From contig BSBM01000994.1 in NCBI GenBank assembly GCA_027924585.1, positions 6,641,001-6,705,000 of the forward strand: a DNA stretch of 64,000 nucleotides. The letters are read 5' to 3'. Numbering within the stretch: position 1 is the stretch's first letter; every line of letters starts with the position of its first letter. The stretch is from Larix kaempferi (Eukaryota; Streptophyta; Pinopsida; Pinales; Pinaceae). Positions 12,587 through 24,486 of this stretch are shown here, one piece after another. The notes under the pieces were generated by a model. The model saw only the letters and a list, made by a program, of their open reading frames with translations, was not told the origin of the DNA and did not search any database. A program made the translations under genes and the position numbers.

Positions 12587-14893
12587 TTAACCAAAGAAGA
12601 TCCCACCTGAATTCTGCCACACCTCCATACCTAGGAAATAATGCATCATTCCCAAATCTTTCATATCGAACTCAGCAGCAAGCTTCCTCTTAGTATCTGC
12701 AATCAATCTGTCATCTCCTGTTACAAATAAGTCATCCACATACAGGAGTAGAATCACAGGATTCCCTTCCTCAACCTTGTAGTAGAGTTTGGAATCCGCT
12801 TTACTCTTGGTAAAGGCCAAGCTAGATAGGAAACTGTCCATCCTACCATACCAATTTCTAGGAGCTTGCTTCAAGCCATACAAGGCTTTCTTCAATCTGC
12901 ACACATATGACTCCCTGTCGTGTATTTCAAAACCGAGTGGTTTCTCCACGTATACTTCCTCTTCAACTACACCATTCAAGAAAGCTGTCTTGACATCCAT
13001 TTGGTGTATTTTCCATTTCATTGCTGCAGCCAGGGAAAGTACTGTTTTGATGGAAGTATACCTAGCTACAGGTGCAAAAGTTTTTTCATAATCTATTCCC
13101 TCTTTCTGAGAGAAGCTACGAGCTACGAATCTTGTTTTGTATTTCTCTACACTACCATCTGCAGCATGCTTGATTTTGTAGATCCATTTGGAAGTTACAA
13201 CATACTTCTCTTTAGTTATTGGGACAACATCCCAAACATCATTCTTCATTATTGATTGGTATTCCTCAACCATGGCATCCTTCCATTCTTTCTTTTCCGT
13301 TGCTTCTTCATAACTGGAAGGTTTTTTGTTCATAATGTCACAGAGTAAAGCAACATAGCTGGTATGTGATCTAGTTCTCTTCTTTGCTCTGTGTTCTTCT
13401 TCTGGAATGCCAAATATTTCTGCATCTTGAATGAGCTCTCTAGCCCATGCAAGTTTCTTCTTGTGAGAGTTATCCTCACGGGGTCGATCTACAGGTTCTT
13501 GCGGATCTTCAAACTCATGAACAACTTCTGGAACTGCTTCAGTCATGGTAGTGTCTTGAAATCTAGTTTCCTTAGGTTCTTCATAAACTTCAATAGGTGT
13601 CTTCCTTGATTTGATGAATGTTGAGTTTTCATCAAATGTTACATCCTTGCTGACCTCAATCTTCTTGAACCCTGGAAAGTATATTCTGTAAGCCTTCGAG
13701 CTTTCACTGTAACCCACAAAGATACCCTTCTTTTCTGAAGGATCTAGTTTGGTCCACTTTTCCTTTGGGACATGAGTGTATACTGGACAACCAAATATTC
13801 TGAGATGGCTGACTTCAGGTTTCTTACCAGAAAAGATCTCTTCTGGTGTCTTGTTGTCCAATATCTTGTGGGGTGTTTTGTTCTGCACATATACAGCTGT
13901 TCTAGCTGCTTCTGCCCATAGATGCATAGGTAGATCCTGGTCATACAGCATTGCGCTTGCTGCTTCCATGATTGTTCTGTTCTTCCTTTCTACAACTCCA
14001 TTCTGTTGAGGATTATAAGGAGCAATCAACTCCCTCTTAATCCCTGAATCACTGCAAAGCTTCTTAAAGTCACCTGAGGTGAATTCTCCACCATTGTCGG
14101 ATCTGGATGTTTTGATCTTTTTATCAGTTTGATTCTCCATCAAGGTTTTGAATTCCTTGAACTTATCAAACACCTCATCTTTGTTTTTCAAGAAGTATAC
14201 CCAAGTCTTCCTGGAGAAGTCATCAATAAATGAGACATAGTAAACATACCCACTTAGAGAACCGGATGACATAGGACCACATACATCTGAGTGGATGATT
14301 TCAAGGATATCTTTTGCCTTGCTTTCACTGCTTGGGAAAACCTTCTTAATATTCTTACCTTTTGCACATCCTTTGCAAACACCTTCATGTTTGGTCTTGA
14401 TTTCAGGAAGACCCTCTACAGCCTTGCTTGCAATTGGAAGCGCCCTATAGTGCATATGAGCAAGTATTCTATGCCAAAGTTCACTTGGCTCCATGTATTC
14501 ATGCACCATGGCATGTTCAGGTTGTCCTTTTAATTTATACAAACCTCCCTCTTGCTCTCCAATCACAACTGCATCATCTATGGTCTTTCCCTTTGGCCAC
14601 ATTAGGACTTGGCCATCCACAAATGCAACCCTCATACCTTTTGTATCCAATGCAAAGATGGAGAGTAAGTTCTTCTTGAGCCCAGGTACATAAAGGACTC
14701 CTTTCATCTTCAAATATTTTCCAGAATCTAGGTTGTAGGAGGCTTCACCACTTCCTTTGATGGGATATTGATAATCATCCCCAAGTTTCACTTTATGGGG
14801 TGATTCATGTTCAGACAGATTTACAAAGGATTCTTTAAACCCAGTCATGTGTTTGGAAGCCCCACTGTCAATTAACCAATCATTACAAACCAT
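12587..14893 (-). pseudogene. pol: copia pol: protease, integrase, reverse transcriptase
   Basis: 768-codon frame. Domains in order: aspartic protease with WLIDSGASKHMTG near residue 5; GAG-pre-integrase zinc region (LWHRILAHMH, then KGCAKGK); integrase core with HSDVCGP, RSDNGGEF and VVERKNRT forming D,D-35-E; then RT with MDVKTAFLNG, LYGLKQAPRNWY and the catalytic YVDDLFVTGDD. The frame ends after GGIFFG at a TAA (12587-12589). The same frame continues directly into the RNase H part, so this is an internal nonsense mutation, probably CAA-to-TAA. All catalytic motifs are otherwise intact. Confidence 0.93.
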
Positions 14894-15836
14894 GGAAGAT
14901 AGTACCTGTGAGAGTAGAGATTAGAACATACTCGTCTTCACTTGATGAGTCATCATTACTATCATTACTTTCTACCCTAGCCTTCTTCTTTGGAGGTTCA
15001 TCATCTTCGGCAGCATGAGCATGGTACCTTCTTTTGTTACCCTTCTTCTTCTTGCTGGAGTTGTTGTTGTTGTGTTTGTCCTTTTTGTTCTTGGGACATT
15101 CTGAAGCAAAGTGACCCTTCTCATTACAAGTGAAACACCTTAGATCTTTCTTGTCTTTGTGAAAATGATGAGAAGATTTCTTCTTGTGATAGGATGGCTC
15201 CCTCTTGAACTTGCCCTTCTTAGTGTGAGCTATGAGAGCTTGATCTTCATTTCCCATCTTCTCTTCTCTTTCCACAAGCCTTACTTCTTCTTGAGAACAT
15301 TCCTCCCATAATCTGTTGAAGGAGATTAACTTCTTTCTGGCATAGATCCCCTGGATAAAAGAGTCCCATGACCTAGGTAGGCCATTCAAAGTAGTCATAA
15401 CAATTTCACCATTCTCCACCATTTCATCTACAGCTTCAAGTTGTTCCTTGATCTGAGAGACCTTGGAGAAATAGGATTGAATGGTTTCTCCATTCGACAT
15501 CTTGACCCCTTTCAATTAATTCCACAGGGTCATCTTCTGATTTATGTTCTTTCCTTCAAATAGCTTGGTCAAGGAGTCAAACATAGCCTTGGGTGTATTT
15601 AGAGAAGACACATGGGGTATGAGATGGTATTTGATAGAATTAGCAATGATTCTCTTTTCCTTGACCAAGTTCTTCTTATGCAATACCTTAGCCTCTTCAT
15701 CCTCTGGGATAGGGATGTCTTCTTTTATATATGAGTCCAACTCATTATCTTCCAAGATTAACCCAATCCTATACTTCCAATCTCGGAAGTTATAAGCCCC
15801 TTCAAGCTTATCCTCAAGCTTGGTGTGGTGAGACAT
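14883..15836 (-). pseudogene. gag: copia gag (nucleocapsid), interrupted
   Basis: Gag coats the RNA inside the virus-like particle. The reading starts at MSHHTKLEDKLEGAYNFRDW and runs through a UBN2-type gag domain to a CCHC zinc knuckle, CFTCNEKGHFASEC, followed by a Lys/Asn-rich stretch. An in-frame TAA at 15516 (after MTLWN) splits the frame; relatives normally carry Gln here, so a CAA-to-TAA change is likely. At the other end the gag frame stops at 14883, ten bases inside the overlapping pol frame, so gag and pol are out of register by one base where copia elements usually have one continuous ORF. Confidence 0.88.
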
Positions 15837-16397
15837 CTTAAAGAGTACTTCAAATGAAATATAAAATATTTAGGTCTTACCACTTGAAATGCTGAAAACT
15901 GGATCTGGTCCCGGATTAGGGTTTGTCGGAAAAACCCTAAAAATTCAAAATGTGAATAACGACTTTCTGAAAGGACAGAAAGATGCGCCTTGATGAGCTA
16001 ATCAGCTTGGTTTATTTAGAATTTGAGATTAGCAAAGCTTTACCCTTCAGATTTGCCTTTTTGTCCTCTCGGGTTCATTGGGGAGAGCCCTGAATTAGGG
16101 TTTGAGTTTCCCAAAGATCTACCCAGCCAAAAATCTCTATCCAAAGCTCTAAACTTCGATTTTTGCAAGGAGCTTCTAGCTATGGCTTCATATTTCAGAA
16201 ATTCCTATTGTTGTGGAAACCCTAATTTTTAGGGCCAAATCTGAAAATGCTCAGAATTGAATTCTGATTGGACAGATAGATTCTCCTTGATGAGTAGAGT
16301 CAATCTACTATACTGCTTTTCCAAAACCTATGGAGAGAAACCCAATAAACAAGAAACTCAAGTTTTCGTCACTGTAAAATGTCTTCTTCTCAGGTTA
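15837..16397 (-). other. copia 5' untranslated leader
   Basis: About 560 bp between the PBS and the gag start, without a minus-strand ORF of note. It would carry packaging signals in an active element. Confidence 0.6.
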
Positions 16398-16409
16398 GCT
16401 CTGATACCA
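16398..16409 (-). promoter_or_regulatory. copia primer binding site (initiator Met tRNA)
   Basis: The minus strand reads TGGTATCAGAGC directly next to the 5' LTR. This is the standard plant PBS complementary to the 3' end of initiator methionine tRNA, and it fixes the element's orientation. Confidence 0.9.
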
Positions 16410-16997
16410 TGTTAAAATTTGAGCATTAATTCACAATACCCTTGGATCTTTACTGAGAGAATAACATATACAGTATATCAATGCATAACAATCACAATAA
16501 GCATGACCAGTATCACAAGAATCAAAAGCATGAGAGACAAGAGACACAAAGTTTCCGTGGGGAAAACCCTAAGGTGAAAAACCCCACAACTTCCTCAGAG
16601 ATATAGAGAGCAATGGCTCAACCAAAGTACAACCAAAATACACTTGAGATAGTCTCCTAGAGAAGATGATCCTCCTCCTCACTAGTGCGCCACTTTCTGA
16701 GTGAGAGAAGTGTGTCTTTTCGAATGATCCAAATAGAGATCTCCTGATCTCTATTTATACTTAACCTGTTTTCCCAGTGACCTTATGGGGCCGACTTGTC
16801 TATCTACATCCACAATATAATATATATTTTAGGGCCAACCCCACACATGGTGGTCTAATAACCCATCGGCAAGTACACACACTTGCGACACTTGTCAATC
16901 CACATGACGACACTTCCTTATAGAGGAATAACACATCTCTTATAAGGGTACAATAAATATATATGAAATACATTCCGAAGTTACATATACATCAACA
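16410..16997 (-). repeat. copia 5' LTR
   Basis: 588-bp LTR in 5' position for the minus-strand element; its inner end abuts the tRNA primer site at 16398-16409. A TATA box lies at 16751-16759. Confidence 0.92.
16751..16759 (-). promoter_or_regulatory. copia LTR TATA box (TATAAATAG)
   Basis: On the minus strand the LTR reads AAGTATAAATAGAGATC, flanked by the inverted repeat GAGATC/GATCTC. It lies mid-LTR, a normal U3/R boundary position, and is the expected start of the genomic transcript. Confidence 0.65.
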
Positions 16998-17058
16998 GCT
17001 ACACTCAGGTTAATCTTGGTGATCCACTCAAGGAAGCCCAAAATCTGAAATAATATCT
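16998..17058 (+). repeat. ~280-bp tandem repeat, remainder of unit 5
   Basis: After the copia element the sequence resumes with GCTACACTCAGGTTAATC and GTGATCCACTCAAGGAAGCC and ends in ATAATATCT, exactly the missing end of the unit interrupted at 9635. Unit 5 thus totals about 285 bp, and the array ends here. Confidence 0.85.
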
Positions 17059-18146
17059 AGACGCCTATTGATGTATTTTTTTTCTAATGTAGAGGAACGT
17101 TCTAAACCATCTAATAAGCAATCTTGGCCGCCCCACCTAGAAATAAAAATCTCTAGTTGGGGATAATTCTAATTGTGAATGTAAGAATGATCTGCCCAAC
17201 TGCAATTGACTTTCACGGCATGAGACCTTAAAGGACGACAATATATCCCCTAGGAAAGAACTACAATTCCCTAGTCAAACCTGGGCTTCTATCAAAACAA
17301 CCTCGAGGCCTACTAGTAGCTCACAACCTCAGCCGCAAACAAAATAGTTATTCACATGATCACACCGCCCAATAAACCAAGTGCATTGAGGGAATTTTTT
17401 TAGTTTTAAAGATCATATTATATATTTTTAAATAAGATTGTGGAAAATTATGCACATTCAAGGAAAATTGTATAAAAGAAGGTGATGGAGATTGATAAAA
17501 AATTATTGTTTATGATTGGTTAAGAAGATAATAGTCAGATATAATTGTTTTTACTATAAAGTTAACAACTAATTGTTTTTATTGTAAATTTGACAACTAA
17601 ATTATGAAAGGTGCTATTAATTTTGTTCACTATTTTGTAACTTATATTTTATATATATATAAAGTATAGTTTATTTTTAAGTTGAAAAAAAGTTTTATTT
17701 TTTATTTTTAAAATTTATGAAAAATATAGAAAATTATAACTAATCACATGTAAACAATTATTTCTATTTTTTTTATATACATAATAGTTATTAGTTTAAT
17801 TAAAAAAAAATTATTAATTATTAAAATTGTTCGGTATTTTGATAATTTTGAACTCGTTAGGTAATCCATTTGAATCTAGTAGATGGAACCACCACTAGTT
17901 CATGATATGAACTTCATCGAGTGAACAAAGTCATAAAATATTTTGAATAATTCAATTAAAAAAACAGATGTGAGATAATCATATCCCTTTTCCAAAAAAA
18001 TTCACAAATATTAAAACCATTCCTTAACAAATGTCAAATTCTAATCACATCCTTTTCGTAGAAAACATTCGCAAATATTAAAACCATTCCTTTACAAATT
18101 TGAAAATAATTACATTAAACCTTTCTCTTTTATAATTATTCAAAAG
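17059..18146. other. very AT-rich intergenic DNA
   Basis: Long A/T runs and no credible ORF. A short direct repeat occurs near 17960-18110 (CATCCCTTTTCC/CATCCTTTTCG followed by AAATATTAAAACCATTCCTT). Nothing else recognised. Confidence 0.5.
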
Positions 18147-18168
18147 ATGCAATAAAAAAAAATGCAAT

Positions 18169-18187
18169 ATATATATATATATATATA
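18169..18187. repeat. (TA)n microsatellite
   Basis: About ten TA dinucleotides at the tail end of the SINE, probably grown from the tail and target duplication. Confidence 0.8.
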
Positions 18188-18421
18188 TTTTAAATCGTGG
18201 GAATCTCTCTAAACCTCCCAGCGACCATTACCCATGGGCCGAGGCCAACCTAAATGTTGGACAGGACGTAATCAACGAGAGTACAACCACCACCGTAGTC
18301 CCACAAGATTTTTACGGAGTGCAGCCTGCATATACCACACCTCCCCTGCAGGAATCGAACTAGGATTCCCTCGGGGCAACCATCAGATCCCACCGCTAGC
18401 TCCTACCCTCGACCCCCAATA
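18183..18421 (-). mobile_element. tRNA-derived SINE with target duplication
   Basis: On the minus strand the unit starts near 18421 with GGGGGTCGAGGGTAGGAGCT, has an A-box-like GCTAGCGGTGG (18390-18400) and a B box AGTTCGATTCC (18351-18361) about 30 bases later, and ends near 18183 in an AT-rich tail. This is the internal Pol III promoter arrangement of plant SINEs. Both sides carry AATAAAAAAAAA then TGCAATATATA (left ~18152-18175, right ~18423-18447), a long target duplication typical of LINE-driven insertion. It encodes no protein; a plus-strand 62-codon ORF here is incidental. I could not assign a family. Confidence 0.75.
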
Positions 18422-18607
18422 GAATAAAAAAAAAAATGCAATATATAATCGTTATTGAAGTGAAATGGAATCTTATGCTCAGATCACGTAAGCGGTATCA
18501 CTTAAAGCATGATTGCGCCGAGAGGCGCTCTACAGCCTAGTATGAGGGAGATCTTGTTAGTCGAGTGTTTGTCGAGTAACAAAATAATACAAAGTAAACA
18601 AAAAGAA

Positions 18608-18830
18608 TAATACAAAGTAAAAAGTAAATATGATACTTAAACTAGAAACTTTAGAGCTTAGGATTAGGTGGTAAATATTATGTTGGTTATAAACAACAAA
18701 TAATAATACAAAGTAAAAGTTAAATATGAGACTTAAACTAGAGACTTTACTTTTTAGTTTTAATACAAAGTAAAAAGTAAATATGAGACTTAAACTAGAG
18801 ACTTTAGAGTTTTAGGATTAGGTGGTTCAG
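18608..18830 (+). repeat. three copies of an AATACAAAGTAAA... repeat
   Basis: Copies start near 18608, 18708 and 18760. They share AATACAAAGTAAA, AAATATGAGACTTAAACTAG and AGACTTTA; the first and third also share TTAGGATTAGGTGGT. Non-coding. Confidence 0.7.
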
Positions 18831-18949
18831 GTATTGCACTCAAGGAGTTATTCAAGGAGGTTTGCACCTCGGGAGAATTGATCCCTCTCAGTGCTTGATA
18901 GAGCCTAGGATCTGGATCTATACTGGTTTACTAAATATTTAGAATGCTT

Positions 18950-19230
18950 GATAAGATATTTAGAGTAGTTTCCAACTATTCATAAATTTGATATAAACTT
19001 CAAAAGTGTCCAACCCAATTGTTCCATATTCTTCGGTATCATTGGTGTTTATGTGGGCAGTCACCCATGGCCACAATTACACCGAACATGGCTAATAAAA
19101 TAATAGAAGTGGACATAAATGAGATAATCTCCAACTATTATTAAGCACGGAAAATACTTCCAAAGTGTCCAGCCAAGCTGCTCTATTTATGTCGACAATC
19201 ACCTACGGCCATTCTTCCAATAAAATATTC
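18950..19230 (+). repeat. diverged duplication around CCAACTATT...AAGTGTCCA
   Basis: Two related stretches, about 18960-19080 and 19120-19220. Both contain CCAACTATT, CTTC-AAAGTGTCCA, CTATTTATGT or TTTATGTGGG, and CAATCACC or CAGTCACCC followed by GGCCA. Old, non-coding. Confidence 0.45.
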
Positions 19231-19269
19231 CCACCTACTTAAAATTGTCTTTTACTAACATGAACATGC

Positions 19270-19570
19270 TTACTTTCTAATTTTTAGTTATGACGATTAC
19301 TCTTCTTTCCGTATTATTATACCTGCGGAAGGGTAAGGTATATTGTATTAGATATGCGTTGACGGTATATTAGTTGTTGTTTTGGTTACTTTCTAATTTT
19401 TAATTATGGCCATTAGTCAGGTATATTGTATTCAATATGCGTTGACTGTATATTAGTTGTTGTTTTGGTTACTTTCTAATTTTTAGTTATGGCCATTACT
19501 CAGTTATACTGTATTCGATATGTGTTGACTGCATATTAGTTGTTGTTTTTGGTTACTTGTTTTAGCTATG
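19270..19570 (+). repeat. ~84-bp tandem repeat, about three copies
   Basis: TTACTTTCTAATTTTTA recurs at 19270, 19386 and 19469, with a diverged copy near 19554. Between copies lie GTATATTGTATT(C/A)GATATGCGTTGAC and TATTAGTTGTTGTTTTGG. The last spacings are 83 and about 85 bp. Confidence 0.75.
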
Positions 19571-22278
19571 GCCAAAGTGAGCATGGATGAAACAAGCCTA
19601 AAAATTCTAATGTTGGAGCTTATGATGAAGTATTTGGTATAAATACTCCTTTCCGTGCTTTCTCTGAAATAAAGCAATGTTCATAGATAAAAAAATATTT
19701 CTGTGCTTTCTCTGAAATAAAGCAATTGGGGATCGAATTTGAAGGGTGGGGTCCCATTTCACTTTGAAGGGTTACGAGATATTGAACTCTTCAATGTTGC
19801 CATGTAAAAATAAGTCATTCTTTTCATTTGAAAATATACTAGTACATCAAAATTTCAATGTTTACTTACGTAGTAAAGTCGAGAGGCTTTATTTTGCAGT
19901 GGATATAGCAGCACTGAACATTATATATGTCATATAACACAACCATATTTCGCCCCGATCTAGCGGCTTGGTCTCTAGGCCACTATGCCACCTTTGCCAT
20001 CTTAGCAGTTTCCCAAATTGATCTTGCCTCTTAAACTTTTAACCAGTATAATAATACAATTAACTTGCTAACCCCATTCCAATCCAACTTTCATCCTTAC
20101 AGCCAAAATTAATACTATTTTACTCTTTCATGATCTGCTTGAACATGAGGAATTTATTAGTGAAACATAACTTAGGAGACACATAGAAAATCCACTTTCC
20201 AGATGTTCAGTGTGAATTGCCACAACTAATTTTATAGATCTTTTTTTTCTGCATCAACTGCAACTAGCTTGCTAGCCCAATTCCAATCTAACTTTTAACC
20301 AGTATAATAATATTTAATACCTCTTAAAATGGGTTCCTAGGATGCTTCAAACACTACAAGATCGATGAAGAATTGGGTTCTTCAACTCTTCTAAAAGCAA
20401 CGTGATGCTTATTCTTGGAAAAGTTCAATCTTTGTAAATCACTAGCGTTCTTCAAACTAATATAAATTCTAGCCTACTTAACAATGGAAAAAATGATAAT
20501 GTAAGCAAAAAAAAGGAAGAAATTGTTTCATAAGCCAAAAACATTGGACGTTGATTTTGGTCTGTATCTGTTGCTAAATTAGTGAACAATAGAGATGTAT
20601 GCAGAAAGGCAGTAGAAAATGTGAAGGGAAAGAATTTGAATGGTAACTTTTTTTTAGTTTGTTGAATTGAGGACCATAATTCACTTTCATGCACCTCTAT
20701 CAAACAACTGCGTTGCCATTTATAATCCTCCTTCACGCAAGTATATTAGAGAGAATAGTTCAACAAAGAAGTTGTATTGGATTGAAAAATAATAGCAAGT
20801 TTCTTTGTCACTCTAATTGTGTACCCTACGACATAATTGAATTCCAATGACAACAATATATGTTTTAATTTTTCATTCAACACTATCAATGCCACACGTA
20901 CTTGGGATAGAATAAGTTTAAGCACTCCTTACATGTTACATGATATGTTATGGTTTGAGCAAAGAGAACTATCCGACTCCAGGAAAATTTTGTTCTCAAT
21001 AGGTAATTAAGGACCTTGGATGCTTCTTCTCTATAGCCCTCCCCCTATATCTCATTATACATACTAAATCTATGGTATGATGGAGTAGAGGATGGGTTGT
21101 GAAGCATAAGTAAAACGTAGGTAGACCAAGTAGAGAGGAGATGCATAGATGATTGAAGTTCTTGTTATATGGTTGAAGTTCCTATTTTATTCCAGACCAG
21201 CTGATAAGGGCAACAAAATCAAAAGGTAAAGTAGCACTGTCGTTCTAAAATTCAAGATTACAAAAACATTTTTGTCCCAGTTCGTACAGTCGAACACAGA
21301 TTGTAAGTGTAGTAGCATCGGTGGTCTTCATATTAATAAATACCAAGAATATTAAACCATGTACTAGAGGAAGGTGTCGATTTGATGACTGAGCAATCTG
21401 GTTAAATAGCTCATGTAATACAGTTTTAGATACAAAGTCTGGATTCTTGATCTGGTTCATTAACTATATGCATGGAGGTTGGTAGAGTGGGAACTTTCCC
21501 AAATCCCCAGGATTTTTGGTAAAGCTGGGGGGTGCACTGCGCACACCTGTTTCCCGTAGGGATGCAACCGTGGCCAATGGAAGATGAACGAGGAAGCACT
21601 CGGTTTCAGAGTGAAAACAATTGTCTTAGTTGTCCCCTCCATTTCAGGAAAGTTAAAGGGAAGCTAAATTCTCAAGAGCTTTGATCAGGCGACAATGGAA
21701 AATAGGGCAAGGCAAGGAGCACAAGGAATCATATGCGTATACAAAGGACATATGAAGAAAGAAGCAATTGTTGTTGTTTCTATAGTTGGGAATTGATAAA
21801 TGTAGTTCTAAACAACCTGTGACAGAGATTTGTGACAAATCCACTCTCGGGTCCATGCTTCAAATTTGAAGCCTTCAAGGCCCATTTGAAGTAACAAAAT
21901 TTCAGTCTTGAATAATAATATTATGTTTGAACTTTGAAGTTACAAAATTTTAATCAAATAACAATTTTTTTAAATAATTGATGGGATCATGAATGGATAA
22001 AATGATCTACATACCTGTAAATTCATAGGATGTCGAAAATCTAGTTAGCCTTGAAGTTGAGCTCCTCAAAGAAAACGAATTTCTTTATATATGTTTATGG
22101 CAAGCTAGCATTGGTAGCTTCGCTCCGCAAACTCTCCTGGAGGAATGGAGGAGATAGGGTAGGTGGAACTTGGAAGTAGCTCGACCAGAGTGGAGTAGAG
22201 GTGTAAGAAAAAGATTGTTTGTATTCCTGTAATATTATATATTGATGGTCGGAACCATGGAAGCATGGAATTCGAGCA
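19571..22278. other. intergenic DNA, nothing recognised
   Basis: Several short ORFs but none with recognisable domains or coding character. A palindrome, GCTTCAAATTTGAAGC, occurs at about 21857-21872 and again near 23050. No RNA gene seen. Confidence 0.45.
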
Positions 22279-22430
22279 TTGACTTGATACAACAAAGAAA
22301 ACACAAGGTGGGAATCGGGAGCCGCAAGATTGACTTGATACAACAAAGAAAACACAAGGTGTGAGGCTGGGATCCGTAGGTGGTAGGATTAACTTGATAC
22401 AACAAAGAAAACACAGTGCTGTGGGTAGGG
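22279..22430 (+). repeat. three copies of a 51-59-bp direct repeat
   Basis: TTGACTTGATACAACAAAGA and the following AAACACA recur at 22279, 22330 and 22389 (third copy TTAACTTG). Minus-strand ORFs across it show a repeated VFSLLYQV or VFFVVSSQ motif in different frames, so the repeat rather than a protein is the unit. Confidence 0.8.
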
Positions 22431-24485
22431 GCCACGGGCAGGAGCAGCAGCCTGCAACATTACAAGAAGTTTTTGGATTGTGGATTTTGTCTGAAATGCC
22501 AAATTCAAGGCACATTAACATAATATATTATACATTGAATACTCAATTAACTTACAGAGTCAGAATTCACGAATTGGTATGTGATAATTGGTAACTTGGT
22601 AAGCCCGCTGCCAACAACATGTATGAGCCACCAACCAGGTTTAATAAATTTTTTGCTTCCATTAAATGTGCTAAACACGTAAGCGCTCGCTACATACATG
22701 AGAACTTAGAAGTGTTCGAGCCATGGGATGCTTAGTGTAATATCGTCCACGTAAGTTGGTCAATGATATTATTAGAGGCCCAATGGTGCATGATCCATGG
22801 ATGATCGAACACGTGGATATTGGAGAGTAACCGAGTCCCATTCCCAAGTCACCTAGCTAGTAGCCACATTCCCAATTTCCCACTCAAAACTGTCGATGAG
22901 TGAAATTTGAAGCTACCCTTCTGTTGCAATTTTAAACTGTAGTGGTTAATTTAATTATTGACGGGATTACCATGAAATTGAATTTTTTTTGCATGGTAAA
23001 ATTTGAAGTGGCCTTCTATGACGTGTAAAATGGTTTCTGAAGGGCCCTGAAAGCTTCAAATTTGAAGCTCGAAAGCAATGCTCACAGATAAAAAAAACAA
23101 GATGATGCAATGTTTCAAAATCTTAAACAATAGATCAATTTTTTTTTATATAATTATAATTAATAATATATACCTTCTCATGAATGAGTCGAATAGTCCT
23201 CTTCTAAGCCATGGTTGAAAAACACCAATTCTGCTTCAAAAGGCTTACTAATAAGGGTCATTTGGCTTCAAAAGGCTGGCTAATAAGTGTTCTTTATCAA
23301 TTTTTCTCAAGCCTTAGTAATTTGGAGCAAATGCTTGTTCATTGAGGAATTTTATTTTTGACACATCACAAAAGAGGAACAACTGGGCAGATTAATCTAT
23401 TAATCTATTATTGCATGCAGCTTCCAAATCTAGTTGGGAGTGGAAGATTAAATAAAAAGAAAAATTGACAAAAGTTACGGATTCGATATCGAATAAGTTA
23501 AACCTGAAACTTAAATACTTAATCACTCCGTAATAATTGAAACCAACCCAATTAAAACCATGCAATTTACTATGTAACAAAATCGCACTTGTAAAAAATG
23601 TATTCAATCTTTGTTTATGTTACACACAATTGAGTATTCACTTTACTATCCAATTATAATTATTAGCTCTTTCTACATGACTTGATTCCTATATTTCTAC
23701 TGGTCTAGAAAATTGAAATGCATCAATGAGAAAACTATTTTAATATAATTGCATCTTATGGTTTTCTTTTATTGCTTCATTGGAATCCAATGGAAAGGAG
23801 CATAAGCTAATGGCATTCTTACAATAGTCAAATGTAAATATGGACTCACATGTAAATAAGGAAATAAAAAACTATGGCCCAATAATTTAGTCTCAAATGT
23901 TGATTCTAGACTGGGCATGATATACGCTTCTTCATCCTATGGAAGAACGATTGTTTCCTTGAATAACCGCAAGCCTTTCTCATCTAGAGATGAGGATCAT
24001 TGATTATATTGCAGGACCTTAGGTAAGCATTGATAATATATGGACGACATGGTGACTATTGATGTTATAAGAAATTATTGATAATATGAAACCAATAGAA
24101 GGGAGAGATAAATTATTTGGGAGAGCTAAATTTTCTTATCTTGGATTTGGCCAAACCAATCCTCAGCTCTTGCTCTTGATCCTGTTTTGTGGGTTCTACA
24201 GCAACAACACTGTAATGGTGAAACTTCACCAAAGGATAGTCAAACATAAATTTTCAATCCTAAAACAATAGGATTGATCATTAATTGAACATCATATTAC
24301 AAGTTTCAATATAATTTACATTGCTAGGAAGAAGATCTCAACATTTACATCATATCCTCATCGCATTGATGAATTTCAATGTATTCAACAAAACCAATGG
24401 CAATTATAGCAGTATTTTTTAGAGGCAAAAAAGTGTAGCACTGCACTAGCAAGAAACAAGTAGTGAACAACAAGTTCAAATATCC
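22431..24485. other. intergenic DNA, nothing recognised
   Basis: AT-rich, no convincing coding frame, no terminal repeats or RNA genes noticed. Confidence 0.45.
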
Positions 24486-24486
24486 T

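Larger units (their letters stand above)
9636..16997 (-). mobile_element. full-length Ty1/copia LTR retrotransposon
   Basis: 7,362 bp with LTRs at 9636-10227 (3') and 16410-16997 (5'), both TGTTA...CAACA. The 5-bp target duplication is GTTAC (9631-9635) and GCTAC (16998-17002), one mismatch. Order on the minus strand is 5' LTR, PBS, gag, protease, integrase, RT, RNase H, a repeat-rich 3' region, PPT and 3' LTR. This integrase-before-RT order defines Ty1/copia. The LTRs differ at roughly 22 of 588 positions by eye (about 3.7 %) plus a 4-bp indel. Two nonsense codons and one frame break disable the polyprotein. Confidence 0.95.

Noticed and set aside
18234-18422. 62-codon plus-strand ORF
   Set aside because: It lies entirely in the SINE, opposite to its Pol III orientation.
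19940-19995. tRNA-like A box (TGGCATAGTGG on the minus strand)
   Set aside because: No B box or cloverleaf can be found at the right distance; at most a fragment of an old tRNA-derived repeat.
22105-22521. Minus-strand ORF of 138 codons with Cys/Phe-rich repeats
   Set aside because: Produced by the three 51-59-bp direct repeats, which read as different peptides in each frame.
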